From the NCBI GenBank assembly GCA_028871525.1, contig JAGWMX010000008.1, forward strand, positions 1 through 47,801: a stretch of 47,801 bases of DNA, in the 5' to 3' direction. Origin of the DNA: Gammaproteobacteria bacterium. Lineage in GTDB: Bacteria; Pseudomonadota; Gammaproteobacteria; Nevskiales; Nevskiaceae. The position numbers and the translations under genes are program-made. The notes beneath the pieces were generated by a model. The model was not told where the DNA came from and ran no database searches. It saw nothing but the letters and a program-made list of their open reading frames with translations. This document shows, in pieces, positions 38,801 through 47,245 of this stretch. Within the stretch, counting starts at the first letter, position 1. The number at the start of each line of letters is the position of its first letter.

Positions 38801-38827
38801 TTGGGTATCAGCGCTAACTTTCGCTGA
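35813..38827 (+). CDS. TonB-dependent outer-membrane receptor
   Basis: The 1004-residue protein starts at an ATG behind GGGGGAG. A signal peptide (about 1-31, ending GQAHAA) and a low-complexity linker lead to the plug: VQLQGVEVTGSRIKQP, LQSINDTELQFEGTVNVDSLLANLPS, LRNLGPGRTLVLIDGKRVVPGD and ASAVYGSDAISGVVNFIMKKDFDG. The barrel ends in GRQFFLGISANFR. Several close Cys pairs (CIDPSGGC, CSANQC, CLQNNQFC, CAGFFGQVC) suggest disulfides in surface loops. It belongs to the large receptors common in Xanthomonas, Caulobacter and relatives, which import oligosaccharides, peptides or metal chelates. The Fur-like promoter hints at iron, but the ligand is not identifiable. GC content looks lower than in neighbours. 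Confidence 0.9.
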   Translation: MKLSAQGQLKLAAKLAFAAGAGLVLGQAHAAAPADAPASGASAPEANLKVAQAGATATTATTTGTGTPVQLQGVEVTGSRIKQPTLTSSAALQSINDTELQFEGTVNVDSLLANLPSASITSSTAVSTQSSVATVNLRNLGPGRTLVLIDGKRVVPGDPQGGPAANLNFIPAALVERTDVLTGGASAVYGSDAISGVVNFIMKKDFDGFAIDGQWGRTDSGDATNYNVNLIWGSNYAGGDGNVTLYAGYTRFDELKQDARDFSVSNFAPSKDGTKLIPLGSGTIPDARFVSYDQPAGSSPYRILDPNGSRTFVADDGRTFNFNPFNLLQRPEKRYTLGGFAHRSFNEHADVYGSAMFMTDSLNNQFAPGGTFFNNFTINCDNPLVSAQQRQFLCPNPGQTEANVAIGKRTVEFGPRQEDLRNTEYRIVFGLRGAIVKGWSYDVSVQRGETTLTQDTLNDVSTKQTQQALQVTTDSSGNPVCIDPSGGCVPLDLFQLGALTQAQKNFVSLPELRQGNTVEEVASASITGDLGQYDVGSPFARRGIQFAAGSEYRRETLDFRPDQINQVDNQIFPVSGRFNVRDYFGELQLPIAENLPFVKSLQFDTAYRLSNYKIATRSSELFTHTYKFGLRYNPIQDVGFRASWNRAVRAPDINELFFPSSVQVFGGTDPCAGPTPTATLAQCERSGVAPAQFGNIAQCSANQCNVRLGGNRNLDAEKAITRQAGIVLTPRFLKGFTATIDYYNIIVSNAIGTLPPQTILNECLQNNQFCNQIQRGVNGQLFGGPENFISTNNINTGLIKERGVDFDLNYSRYLMDLGLGDNGRVDFNFIGTYLNAFERKNTPTSPEFNCAGFFGQVCSNVSPGDIGSPLPRWRHKARLTWINPMGAVPGFALSLQWRYFGETSLDSNNTNNSQLNPAQRTFDRIDAKLPTKNYLDLAMTYRLPIPTQDVTLRFGINNLGAEGPPIVGDTAIPALNSSSNANTFPNVFDTLGRQFFLGISANFR

Positions 38828-38835
38828 GATTCCCG

Positions 38836-41800
38836 ATGACATATCGCCCTGATTCCCGGCCTGTTTCCACACTCCCGCGCTGGGGGCTGGCGCTGTGCTT
38901 CATGATCGGCGGGGCCGCCCTGGCCAGCGCCAGCACCGTCCTGCCGGTGCCCGCCGCAGCGCTGAAATGGCGCAGCATCGGCCCCTTCATCGGTGGCCGT
39001 GTGGTCGCGGTGACCGGGGTGCCCGGAGAGCGTAATCTGTTCTACATGGGCGCCGTGGACGGCGGTGTATGGCGCAGCACCGACTACGGCGTGAAGTGGG
39101 TCAACCTCACCGACAGCAAGTTGCCACCGGGCGCAAGCAACAGCATCGGCGCCATCGCGGTGGCGCCGTCGAACCACAAGATCATCTACGCCGGCACCGG
39201 CGAGAGCGATATTCGTGGCGATCTGATCACCGGCGATGGCGTGTTCCGCTCGGACGACGCCGGCAAGACCTGGCATGCGGCCGGTCTGGCGGATACCCAC
39301 ACCATCAGCGCCATTGTGGTCGATCCGCATAATCCGGACGTGATCTACGCCGCTTCGATGGGTCATGTGTTCAAGCCCAATTCCGAACGCGGAGTGTTCA
39401 AGAGCACGGACGGCGGCAAGACCTGGGGGAAAATCTTATTCGTCGACGCCGGGACCGGGGCGATCGACCTGGTGATGGATCCGAAAAATCCCGAGGTGCT
39501 GTACGCGGCCATGTGGCAGGCTTATCGCACGCCGTGGACGCTGCAGTCCGGCGGACCGGGCAGCGGGCTGTATAAAAGTTCCGACGGCGGTGCGCATTGG
39601 ACCGAAATCTCGCGCCACCCCGGTTTCCCGCACGGGGTGCTGGGGCGCATCGGAGTCTCGGTGGCCGCCAGTGATCCAAAAGTCGTCTACGCGATCGTAC
39701 AGGCCAAGGACGGCGGCGTGTTCCGGTCCGACGACGGCGGCGACAGCTGGCGGCGCGTCAACGCCAACTGGAGCCTGCGTCAGCGCGCGTTTTATTACAT
39801 GAGCATCTACGTCGATCCGACCGACGCGGACATGGTCTATGTGCCGCAGGTCGATGCGCTGTGGGTCTCCCACGACGGCGGCAAGAGCTTCGCCAAGCTA
39901 CACACCCCGCACGGCGACAATCACATCGTATGGATCAACCCGCACGATCCGAAGATCCTGCTCGAAGGCAACGACGGCGGGGCGACGGTCTCCACCGACG
40001 GCGGCCAGACCTGGAGCGGCGAGCACAACCAGCCGACCGGGCAGTTCTATCACGTCGCGTTGGACGATCAATTCCCGTTTCACGTCTACGGCGCGCAACA
40101 GGACGAAGGCGCCTATGAAGGTCCCAGCGCCGACCCCGCCGGCATGATCCCGCCGCGAGCCTGGCATCCGGTGGCCTACGGCGAATCCACCTTCGTCGCA
40201 CCCAAACCCCCGCACCTCACCTTCGGCAGCGGCTACTACAGCATCTTGCTGCGTTACGACCGCTCGACCGGGGAGTATCGCGAAATCAGTCCCCGGCCGG
40301 AGTATCAGGAAGGCGCGGCCGCCGAGGAACTGAGATATCGCTTCGGCTGGACGCACCCGATCCTGTTCTCGCCCGCCAATCCAAAGGAACTGCTGGTCGC
40401 CGCCCAGTACGTGCTCAAGAGCACCGACCAGGGCGAGCACTGGACCCGCATCAGTCCGGACTTAACCCGCAATGACCCGGCCACCGAAAAACCCAGCGGC
40501 GGGCCGATCGACTTGGATCAATCGGGTGCGGAAATCTTCCCCGATATTTCGGCCCTGGCGCCGTCGCCGCTGGACGCGAACCTGATCTGGGCCGGCTCGG
40601 CGGACGGCCTGGTGCACGTCACCACCGACGGCGGCAAGACCTGGCAGGCGGTGACCCCGCAAGCGCTCCCGCAGTGGGCGCAGATCAGCTCCATCGAGCC
40701 GTCGCACACGGCCAAAGGTACGGCCTGGCTGACCGCCTCGCGCTACCTGTGGGACGATTTTCACCCGTACCTGTTCGAAACCACCGACTACGGCCGGCAT
40801 TGGCAGCTGCGCACCGCCGGCTTGCCGGCCGGCCAGTACCTGGTCGTGGTGCGTCAGGATCCCGACAACGCCGCCCTGCTTTTCCTGGGGACCAAGAACA
40901 CCGTGTATGCCAGCTTCGACGGCGGCGTGCATTGGCAACCATTGGCGCTGAATCTACCCAGTGTGCAGGTGCGAGATCTGGCGATCGACACGCGCCAGGG
41001 CGCGTTGGTCGCGGCGACGCACGGCCGTGCGTTCTGGATTTTGGACAACTTGCCGTTGCTCGAGCAGCTGACGCATCGACCGATGATCGGCGCCGACACC
41101 GCGCAGGTGTTCGCCCCGGCCCCGGCCTGGCTGAGTCATGCCTATGGCGTTAGCGAGCGGGCCAAATACACGCCCAACGTAGGAGCCAACCCTCCGTTCG
41201 GTGCGACCGTGTTCTTTCGCGTGCCCTCCAGCTACCAAGGGAAAACACCCGCCAAACTAAGTTTTCTCGACGCGCAGGACAGGGTGATCCGCAGCTTCGC
41301 GCTGCACCCGAAATCAAACAAGCCGAAGCCTCCGGCGACGGTGCGCGACAACTGGACGCCGATCCAGGCCAAGCAGGCGGCGCAGGAAAAACTCACGGCC
41401 ATCGTCCCGGGGATGAACCACCTGCAGTGGGACTTGCGCTATCCCGACGCCACCGAGGTCACCGGGTTCCAGGCGCCCATCGCTGCCGGCGGACTCGAAG
41501 ACACCGCACAGGGGCCGACCGTGCTGCCTGGCCGTTACACCGTGGTGTTGGATTACGGCGGCGCGAAGTCGTCGCAAACGTTTGCAGTGGCGCTCGACCC
41601 GCGGCTGCATCCGGCACCGGGAGCACTGCAGGCACGGCTGGCCCTGGAGCTGAAGATCCACGACACGCTGGACCGCCTGGATCGCGCGCTCAACCGAGCG
41701 ATCGCCGTGCGCGATTCGATCCGCGCCGCGGTGGCCGCCGGCAAGCTGGACAAGACGAAAGCGCAGCCTCAATTAAGCGCCCTTGATAACGACATCGCCA

Positions 41801-42009
41801 GCCTCGTCTCTCTGCAGATTCAGTCCAGTGAGGGCGACTTGCTGCACGGGACCAGGCTGCGCAGCCATCTAGCTTATCTGGCCGCTGATATCGGCCAGAG
41901 CTACGACCAGCCGACGCCGGCCGAGTATGCGGTGTTCGATGACCTCAACCGGCAGGCACAGGCGAGTGAGCAGAAGCTGCGTGCCGACATCACGCAAGGG
42001 CAGAAGTGA
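38836..42009 (+). CDS. Large secreted Asp-box (BNR/sortilin-like) beta-propeller protein
   Basis: The 1057-residue protein starts eight bases after the receptor's stop codon. A signal peptide (about 14-33) precedes two stacked propeller regions marked by at least nine Asp-box motifs: STDYGVKW, SDDAGKTW, STDGGKTW, SSDGGAHW, SDDGGDSW, STDGGQTW, STDQGEHW, TTDGGKTW and SFDGGVHW. From about residue 760 comes a different C-terminal part with an Ig-like strand region (LRYPDATEVTGFQAP ... LPGRYTVVLDYGG) and terminal helices. Relatives are annotated as glycosyl hydrolase or VPS10/sortilin-like proteins without proven activity. Sialidase catalytic Arg/Tyr/Glu residues are not obvious. Adjacency suggests it binds or processes the receptor's ligand. 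Confidence 0.8.
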   Translation: MTYRPDSRPVSTLPRWGLALCFMIGGAALASASTVLPVPAAALKWRSIGPFIGGRVVAVTGVPGERNLFYMGAVDGGVWRSTDYGVKWVNLTDSKLPPGASNSIGAIAVAPSNHKIIYAGTGESDIRGDLITGDGVFRSDDAGKTWHAAGLADTHTISAIVVDPHNPDVIYAASMGHVFKPNSERGVFKSTDGGKTWGKILFVDAGTGAIDLVMDPKNPEVLYAAMWQAYRTPWTLQSGGPGSGLYKSSDGGAHWTEISRHPGFPHGVLGRIGVSVAASDPKVVYAIVQAKDGGVFRSDDGGDSWRRVNANWSLRQRAFYYMSIYVDPTDADMVYVPQVDALWVSHDGGKSFAKLHTPHGDNHIVWINPHDPKILLEGNDGGATVSTDGGQTWSGEHNQPTGQFYHVALDDQFPFHVYGAQQDEGAYEGPSADPAGMIPPRAWHPVAYGESTFVAPKPPHLTFGSGYYSILLRYDRSTGEYREISPRPEYQEGAAAEELRYRFGWTHPILFSPANPKELLVAAQYVLKSTDQGEHWTRISPDLTRNDPATEKPSGGPIDLDQSGAEIFPDISALAPSPLDANLIWAGSADGLVHVTTDGGKTWQAVTPQALPQWAQISSIEPSHTAKGTAWLTASRYLWDDFHPYLFETTDYGRHWQLRTAGLPAGQYLVVVRQDPDNAALLFLGTKNTVYASFDGGVHWQPLALNLPSVQVRDLAIDTRQGALVAATHGRAFWILDNLPLLEQLTHRPMIGADTAQVFAPAPAWLSHAYGVSERAKYTPNVGANPPFGATVFFRVPSSYQGKTPAKLSFLDAQDRVIRSFALHPKSNKPKPPATVRDNWTPIQAKQAAQEKLTAIVPGMNHLQWDLRYPDATEVTGFQAPIAAGGLEDTAQGPTVLPGRYTVVLDYGGAKSSQTFAVALDPRLHPAPGALQARLALELKIHDTLDRLDRALNRAIAVRDSIRAAVAAGKLDKTKAQPQLSALDNDIASLVSLQIQSSEGDLLHGTRLRSHLAYLAADIGQSYDQPTPAEYAVFDDLNRQAQASEQKLRADITQGQK

Positions 42010-42404
42010 ACCTGTGAATTTGCCCCTCTTCTGACCGGACGCCAAGAAGCGTCGGATGGATCCCGCGGCAGGCCGCACAGCCGTTCGTTCATACCTGTTG
42101 CCCCCCCGATCACGGGGGCCGCCCAGCCTCTGCGCGCCAGCCTTCGCCGCCGGCGCGGCGCGATGGCGCCACGCCGCCGATTCACCGGCTCCGCTTGCGG
42201 AACGTCACGGCCCCCGGCTTGAACTCGAACCGGCGATCGAGCATTTCGTAGTCGTCCTGCAAAACCCTGCCACGCTTTGTTCTGATCGGAGTACCAGACT
42301 GACCGAAACGTGCCGGCAGCCAAAATTCAAACTGACCCGGCGGAACGGCCGGATCTTCGGGGGAGCCGGCGAACGGGAATCTCTGGGAACACGCGAGCTC
42401 GCTG
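42010..42404. other. Gene-free spacer with hairpins and a start-less open frame
   Basis: About 395 bases between two convergent genes. A short hairpin (GACGC-CAAGAA-GCGTC, 42038-42053) follows the Asp-box gene and a GC stem (CCCCCG-ATCA-CGGGGG, 42103-42118) lies further on; neither has a T-run, so neither is a clear intrinsic terminator. On the minus strand a 74-codon frame without a start (42406 to a stop at 42182) includes PPGQFEFWLPARFGQ and MLDRRFEFKPGAVTFRKRSR. It is coding-like but I do not recognise it; it may be a decayed insertion. Confidence 0.45.
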
Positions 42405-43172
42405 TCAATCCGATTCCGCTTGCCGATACGGCCGATGCTCGCCTTCGTCGCGCAGCGTGAACGGATTGAAGTCAGTCTTGGTGTCGTAGGTATCGACGTT
42501 CTCGGCGCGTTTGAGCACGCCGACGATCCAGTAGGTGAAGGGCGTGGCGATGACTTCGACGGCGACTTTCATCGCCCAGTTGAAGGCGATGACCTCGAAC
42601 ATGGTCTGCCCGGTCCAGACACCGTAGAAGGCGATCGGGAAGAAGGTGATCGAGTCCAGCCCCTCGCCGACGATGGTCGAGCCGACGGTGCGGGTCCACA
42701 GCCAGCGGCCCTGGGTCCAGATCTTCATCTTGGCCATCACGAAGCTGTTGGCGAAGTCGCCGACCCAATACGCGGCCAGCGAGGCCACGGTGATGCGGCC
42801 GATCTCGCCGAAGGCGATCTCCAGCGCCGGCTGCAGCTGCTGGTTGAACGGCTCGGTCGGTGACGGCGGCATGGCGATGATGGTCCAGCTCATGAAGGTG
42901 GCGAAAATCATCGCCACGAAGCCGGCCCAGATCGCGCGGCGGCTGCCGGCGTAGCCGTAGACCTCGGTCAGCACGTCATCGAGCAGGTAGGAGAACGGGA
43001 AGAACAGGTTGCCGGCGCCGAACGTCAGCGCACCGAGCAGCGGCACCGTTACGGTCACCACCTTGGCCGGACCGATCAGGTTGGTGCACAGGATCAGCGT
43101 CACCATCGCCGCCAGCACGAAGTCGTAATAACGCCAGGCGCGCGGGTGCTGCGCGGACGACCGGATGCGCAT
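42405..43172 (-). CDS. YhhQ/VUT-family membrane protein, probable queuosine-precursor transporter
   Basis: The 255-residue protein has about six membrane segments: FVLAAMVTLILCTNLIG, LTFGAGNLFFPFSYLLDDVLTEVYG, AIWAGFVAMIFATFMSWTIIAMPP, ITVASLAAYWVGDFANSFVMAKMK, and the strongly conserved block TVGSTIVGEGLDSITFFPIAFYG. This is the family signature (PF02592), of which E. coli YhhQ imports 7-cyano-7-deazaguanine or its aminomethyl derivative for queuosine synthesis. The ATG at 43172 is chosen to start at the short hydrophilic N-terminus; the frame is open far upstream. No other queuosine gene lies in the window. The C-terminal tail is soluble and charged. Confidence 0.85.
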   Translation of the reverse strand: MRIRSSAQHPRAWRYYDFVLAAMVTLILCTNLIGPAKVVTVTVPLLGALTFGAGNLFFPFSYLLDDVLTEVYGYAGSRRAIWAGFVAMIFATFMSWTIIAMPPSPTEPFNQQLQPALEIAFGEIGRITVASLAAYWVGDFANSFVMAKMKIWTQGRWLWTRTVGSTIVGEGLDSITFFPIAFYGVWTGQTMFEVIAFNWAMKVAVEVIATPFTYWIVGVLKRAENVDTYDTKTDFNPFTLRDEGEHRPYRQAESD

Positions 43173-43189
43173 GCTGCGAGCGGGGGCGC

Positions 43190-43642
43190 TCAAGGCGTCG
43201 GCAACTGGTACACCCGCATGTCGCGCAGGCGCGGGTCGTCGCTGGTGGGTGCGCTCGGCAGTTGGTCGGCGATATGCAGCCACGGCAGCCGGCTTTCGAT
43301 GCCGTAGTGGATTTCCGGCACCGCGGCTTCCGGGTGGTCCAGGCTGCCGATGCTGACGTAGACGCGCTGCGCGTCGGTGTAGGCGAAGGTCAGCGGCGTA
43401 CCGCAACGCTCGCAGAATCCGCGCCGGGCGACCGAGGACGAGGCGAAGTAACGCGGCCGGCCCAGCGTCCAGTGCAGCGCATCTTTGGGCGCGCCGGCCA
43501 GGGCGGCGAACAGGTTGCCCATCGCGCGCTGGCACATCCGGCAGTGGCAGTAGTGGATCTGCTGCAGCGGCGCGTCGATGCGGTATCGCACCGCGCCACA
43601 TTGGCAGCCGCCGGTGACGGCGGCGGGTTGGTTCGGTTCCAT
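43190..43642 (-). CDS. GFA (glutathione-dependent formaldehyde-activating-like) family protein
   Basis: The 150-residue protein has the Cys pattern of the GFA/CENP-V family (PF04828): GGCQCGAVRYRI, IHYCHCRMCQRAMG and GFCERCGTPLTFAY, which bind structural and possibly catalytic zinc. The family is named after a glutathione-dependent formaldehyde-activating enzyme, but most bacterial members have no tested activity. The ATG at 43642 starts the conserved region; the longer frame back to 43711 is basic and unlikely. It lies 17 bases upstream of the yhhQ-like gene on the same strand, so the two are probably co-transcribed. Confidence 0.85.
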   Translation of the reverse strand: MEPNQPAAVTGGCQCGAVRYRIDAPLQQIHYCHCRMCQRAMGNLFAALAGAPKDALHWTLGRPRYFASSSVARRGFCERCGTPLTFAYTDAQRVYVSIGSLDHPEAAVPEIHYGIESRLPWLHIADQLPSAPTSDDPRLRDMRVYQLPTP

Positions 43643-43739
43643 GACGGGCTTTGGGGTGGCGACGCCCGCCCTATGCTCGCACGCCCGCCACCCGGCTGGA
43701 AGCGGCGGCATTCCAACCGCCGCTTCCTTCGCGCCCGGA

Positions 43740-46511
43740 TCAGTTGGGTTTCGGGCCCTTGACGACCTCGACCAGGTCCGCTGGCCGCAGCCACTTGCGC
43801 ACGGCCTTCTGCACGTCGGCGGCGCTCAAGTTCACGACGTGACGGCCCACCACCGTGGCCTGGTCCAGCGGCAGGCCGTGGTCGGCGTAGTACAGCCAGC
43901 CCTGCGCGATGTCGCCGACCCCGGCTTGGCCGAGCGGAATCTGCCGCAGCATCATCGCCTTGGCGCGCGCCAGCTCGGCGGCGCCGACCGGGTGGTCCTG
44001 CATCTGCTTGAGGTCGTGAATGACGATGTCGCGCGCGGTGGCGACGTTGCCCGGATCGCTGCCGTAGTCGATGCTGTAGATGCTGCGCGTGCGGCCGAAG
44101 TTGAAGCTGGAACTGACGGTGTAGACCAGCCCGGTGCGGGCCCGCAGGTCGCGGTACAGGCGCGAGGCGTAAAAGCCGTCGCCCAGGATCACGTTGGCCA
44201 GGTCGAGCGCGTAGTGATCGTCGTCGGACAGCGTCAGGCCGAGCGTCTGCGCCAGCGTCACGCTGTCCTGCACGGCGCTGTGGTCCGGCACCAGCCGCAC
44301 CGCGCGGCGGTTGTCCGGCACCGCCGGCAGGTCCAGTTTCGGCGTCGGACCTGCGGCCTGCCACTGGCCGAAATACCGGGCGATGACCTCGTGCGCCTGC
44401 CGCGGCTGCACGTCGCCGATCACCACGATCGTCGTCAGGTCGGGCCGGAAGGCCTGTCGGTAGTAGGCTTTCACGTCGTCGAGCTTCAGCGCCTCTACGG
44501 TTTTCGGCGTCGCCTGCCGCTGGCTCGGATCCTTTTCAGGGAGCAGCGCTTTGCCGATGGCGCGCTGGAACAGGTAATCGGGAGACTGCAGTTGCCCGGC
44601 CAGCGCCCGCGCGGTCTGCGCGCGCACGACGTCGAAAGCGTGCGACGGCAGCTCCGGCGCCAGCTCGTTGTCGGCCAGGAGCTGCACCGCGCGTTCGAAG
44701 TGCGCGGCCGGTGCCTGGATCGAAAAGCGGCTGCCGCCGCTTTCCTGGGCGGCGATGTCGTCCAGCGCGCGCTGGTAGGCGATGCGGTCGAGTCCGCCGC
44801 CGCCGTAGTCGAACAGGTGCTCGAGCACCATCGACACGCCCTCCTGCCCGGCCGGTTCCTGCAGCCCCGGCTGGGTGCGGACCTGACCATATACCGAAAC
44901 GGTCCGGCTGACCGCCAGCGGCTGGACGATCAGGCGCAGGCCGTTGGGCAGCATCTCGACGGCGGGATGCAGCGTCTGTCGCGGAACCACCGCGCGAGTC
45001 GTCAGCAGAGGCTGCGCCCATTTCGGCAGCGGGACCGGCTTGGACGGCGATGCGGAGAACGATTCGGTACCGCCGAAGCCGCGGCTCGCCGTCGGCTGGC
45101 CGGAAGGTTGCGGCGTCAGGATCGCGCGGATGGCATGCGCCGGGTCCAGCATCCGCTCGGCGAGGCGATTGACGTCGGCGACCGTGACCGCCTCGAAAGC
45201 AGAGCGCATCGCCTCCGGAGAATCCAGGTCTTGGAACACCAGCGCCGTGGACCAGGCATTGGCCAAGCCGGACATCGAATTCTTCTGCAGTTCGAGCTGG
45301 GCGATTTCTTGCCGCCTGGCGGCCTCCACCAGCGCCGCCGGCGCGCCCTGCTTTTGCACTTGCGCCAGCCGCTGCGTTATCTCGTGCAGCAGCGCCTGCG
45401 CGTCGTCACCCTTGGCGAACGCGCCGACCGCAAAGCCCAGGCCGGTGTCGCGGAAGGCATTGGCCTCGAAGCCGGCATACAGCGCCTTGCCTTCCGGCAC
45501 CAGTGCGTTCAGGCGTCCGCGGCGGCTGTCCAGCACGTCGGCCAGGATCACGCTGGTGGCGTAGTCCGGCGAGCGGTAGCCGGGCGTGCGGTAGGCGATC
45601 ACGTCCATGCCGTAAGGCTGGTCGGTGTCCATGTGCAACGTATCGGCCGTGACCGGCTGCAGCTCGATCTTCGGCCGCGGCGGCAGTTTCCTGGCCGGGA
45701 TCGAATCGAACAGCTTGTGCACCGAGGCCAGCGCGGCCTGGGGATCGACGTCCCCGACGATCACCAGGATCGCGTTGTTCGGCGCGTACCAGCGCCGGTG
45801 GAAGGATCTGAGCAGCGTCGCGCTGGTCTTGTTGAACGACGGCCGCGTGCCGAGCGCGTCGTGCGCGTACGGCGTGCCCTTGAACATCGCCGCCAGCAGC
45901 CGGGAGTACAGCACGTAGCCGGGGTCGGACAGGTCGCGCGAGACTTCCTGTTCGATGGCGCCGCGCTCCTTGGCCCAGTCCTTCGCGGCGACGTCGAGGC
46001 CGCGCATGCGCGAGGCCTCGACCTGCAGCGCGATGTCCAGATCCGCCGCCGGCGCGGTGTAGAAGTACTGCGTTACGGTCTGCGTGGTATCGGCGTTGAA
46101 GTTGCCGCCGATCAGGGCGCCGATCTCGGCCAGCTGGTCGCGCGACAGGCCGGGGCTGCCGCGGAACATCATGTGCTCCAGCGCGTGCGCCGTACCGGGA
46201 AAGCCGGCAGGCGCTTCGTTGGAGCCGACCAGGTAGTTCAGTTCGGTTGTCACCACCGGGGCCAGCGCGTTGCGTACGACCACCACCTTCAAGCCGTTGT
46301 CCAGGGTCGCGCGGACCGGCGCGCCGCCGTCGGGTGCGGCCAGCAGCGGGCTGCAGCAGAGCAGCAGGGTGCAGCTCAGCCAGCGGGCGAACGTGCGCAC
46401 GATCTTGACTTTCCGGGCGAATGGATTGCGTTGTGACCGCCGCGCCGCGGGCGGAGTTCCGGCGGCGGTACGGGCGGGTGGAGTCCGGCCGCCTGCCGGC
46501 AGCGGCTTCAT
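43740..46511 (-). CDS. M16-family zinc metallopeptidase (pitrilysin-like), exported, two-domain
   Basis: The 923-residue protein contains two M16 repeats. The first has the inverted zinc motif HALEH (His109, Glu112, His113) in FPGTAHALEHMMFRG and the distal ligand Glu189 in GAIEQEVSRD. The second repeat (from about 510; MLPNGLRLIVQPL ... GVSMVLEHLFDYGGGG) has lost the full motif, as is usual. A hydrophobic export signal (WLSCTLLLCCSPLLAAPDGG) lies at 44-63. The ATG at 46511 overlaps the ZIP gene's stop, which suggests coupling, but gives a long pre-signal extension; a GTG at 46400 gives a more normal signal peptide. It probably degrades small peptides in the periplasm. The upstream ZIP gene may supply zinc. 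Confidence 0.9.
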   Translation of the reverse strand: MKPLPAGGRTPPARTAAGTPPAARRSQRNPFARKVKIVRTFARWLSCTLLLCCSPLLAAPDGGAPVRATLDNGLKVVVVRNALAPVVTTELNYLVGSNEAPAGFPGTAHALEHMMFRGSPGLSRDQLAEIGALIGGNFNADTTQTVTQYFYTAPAADLDIALQVEASRMRGLDVAAKDWAKERGAIEQEVSRDLSDPGYVLYSRLLAAMFKGTPYAHDALGTRPSFNKTSATLLRSFHRRWYAPNNAILVIVGDVDPQAALASVHKLFDSIPARKLPPRPKIELQPVTADTLHMDTDQPYGMDVIAYRTPGYRSPDYATSVILADVLDSRRGRLNALVPEGKALYAGFEANAFRDTGLGFAVGAFAKGDDAQALLHEITQRLAQVQKQGAPAALVEAARRQEIAQLELQKNSMSGLANAWSTALVFQDLDSPEAMRSAFEAVTVADVNRLAERMLDPAHAIRAILTPQPSGQPTASRGFGGTESFSASPSKPVPLPKWAQPLLTTRAVVPRQTLHPAVEMLPNGLRLIVQPLAVSRTVSVYGQVRTQPGLQEPAGQEGVSMVLEHLFDYGGGGLDRIAYQRALDDIAAQESGGSRFSIQAPAAHFERAVQLLADNELAPELPSHAFDVVRAQTARALAGQLQSPDYLFQRAIGKALLPEKDPSQRQATPKTVEALKLDDVKAYYRQAFRPDLTTIVVIGDVQPRQAHEVIARYFGQWQAAGPTPKLDLPAVPDNRRAVRLVPDHSAVQDSVTLAQTLGLTLSDDDHYALDLANVILGDGFYASRLYRDLRARTGLVYTVSSSFNFGRTRSIYSIDYGSDPGNVATARDIVIHDLKQMQDHPVGAAELARAKAMMLRQIPLGQAGVGDIAQGWLYYADHGLPLDQATVVGRHVVNLSAADVQKAVRKWLRPADLVEVVKGPKPN

Positions 46512-47245
46512 TGGGCGACCTGCACGACGAAAAAGATGAAGATCGCTCCCAGACAGGTCAGGCCGACCAGGCCGGCGGCGGCGGTTGGGCCGGCGCGCGA
46601 ATGCGCTTCTGGAAGGACGTCCGAGGCGCCGATGTACAGCAGGAAGCCGGCGAAAAAACCCAGGTACAGCACCAGCGCCGACGGCGGCACCCGGAACATC
46701 AGCGTCGAGGCTGCGCCGGCAACCGGCGCCAGCGCGTCGAGCGCCAGCATCGCGGTCGAGCGCCGCGTGGTGTTGTGGTGCACCAGCATCAGCCCGACGG
46801 TGTTCATGCCGTCGCAGAAATCGTGTGCGATCACCGCAATCGCCACCGCGATGCCGACGGTCGGCGATACCTGAAAGCCCAGGCCGATGCCGACGCCGTC
46901 CATGAAGCTGTGGCCGACCAGCGCGACGGCCGACAGCACGCCGACCTGCGGGTGATGGTGGGTCGCGTAGACGCCCTCGTGCGCGTGGTGCACCAGCACG
47001 AACTTTTCCAGGCTGTGGAACAGCAGAAAGCCCGCCACCAGCGCGACCATCGGCCCGGTGGCCTGGATGCCGCCGTGGCGGGCGAGATCGAAGATCTCGG
47101 GCAGGATGTCGAAGCTGACCACGCCCAGCAGCACGCCGGCGGTGAAGCTCAGGATCAGGTGCAGCCGGTCGCGGAAACGCAGCGCGAACAGCCCGCCGCC
47201 GAGGGTCGACAGCAGGGTGGCCAGCGACAGCAGCACGGCGGTCAT
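46508..47245 (-). CDS. ZIP-family metal (zinc) transporter
   Basis: The 245-residue protein has about eight hydrophobic segments. Transmembrane helices 4 and 5 carry the metal-site motifs VGHSFMDGVGIGLGF and IAHDFCDGMNTVGLML. A His-rich loop (VHHAHEGVYATHHHPQ, about residues 84-99) precedes helix 4, as in ZIP carriers that import zinc, iron or manganese. The ATG at 47245 gives the usual short N-terminus before helix 1. It overlaps the M16 peptidase gene (ATGA), so transporter and zinc peptidase form a coupled pair. Confidence 0.88.
   Translation of the reverse strand: MTAVLLSLATLLSTLGGGLFALRFRDRLHLILSFTAGVLLGVVSFDILPEIFDLARHGGIQATGPMVALVAGFLLFHSLEKFVLVHHAHEGVYATHHHPQVGVLSAVALVGHSFMDGVGIGLGFQVSPTVGIAVAIAVIAHDFCDGMNTVGLMLVHHNTTRRSTAMLALDALAPVAGAASTLMFRVPPSALVLYLGFFAGFLLYIGASDVLPEAHSRAGPTAAAGLVGLTCLGAIFIFFVVQVAQ

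Noticed and set aside
42103-42118. Strong CCCCCG-ATCA-CGGGGG stem as an intrinsic terminator
   Set aside because: No T-run follows on either strand and it lies about 95 bases beyond the Asp-box gene.
43578-46436. A 952-codon open frame on the plus strand opposite the M16 peptidase
   Set aside because: Composition is typical of an antisense frame (Arg/Gln/His/Val-rich, no motifs) and the minus strand carries a full M16 protein with zinc ligands.
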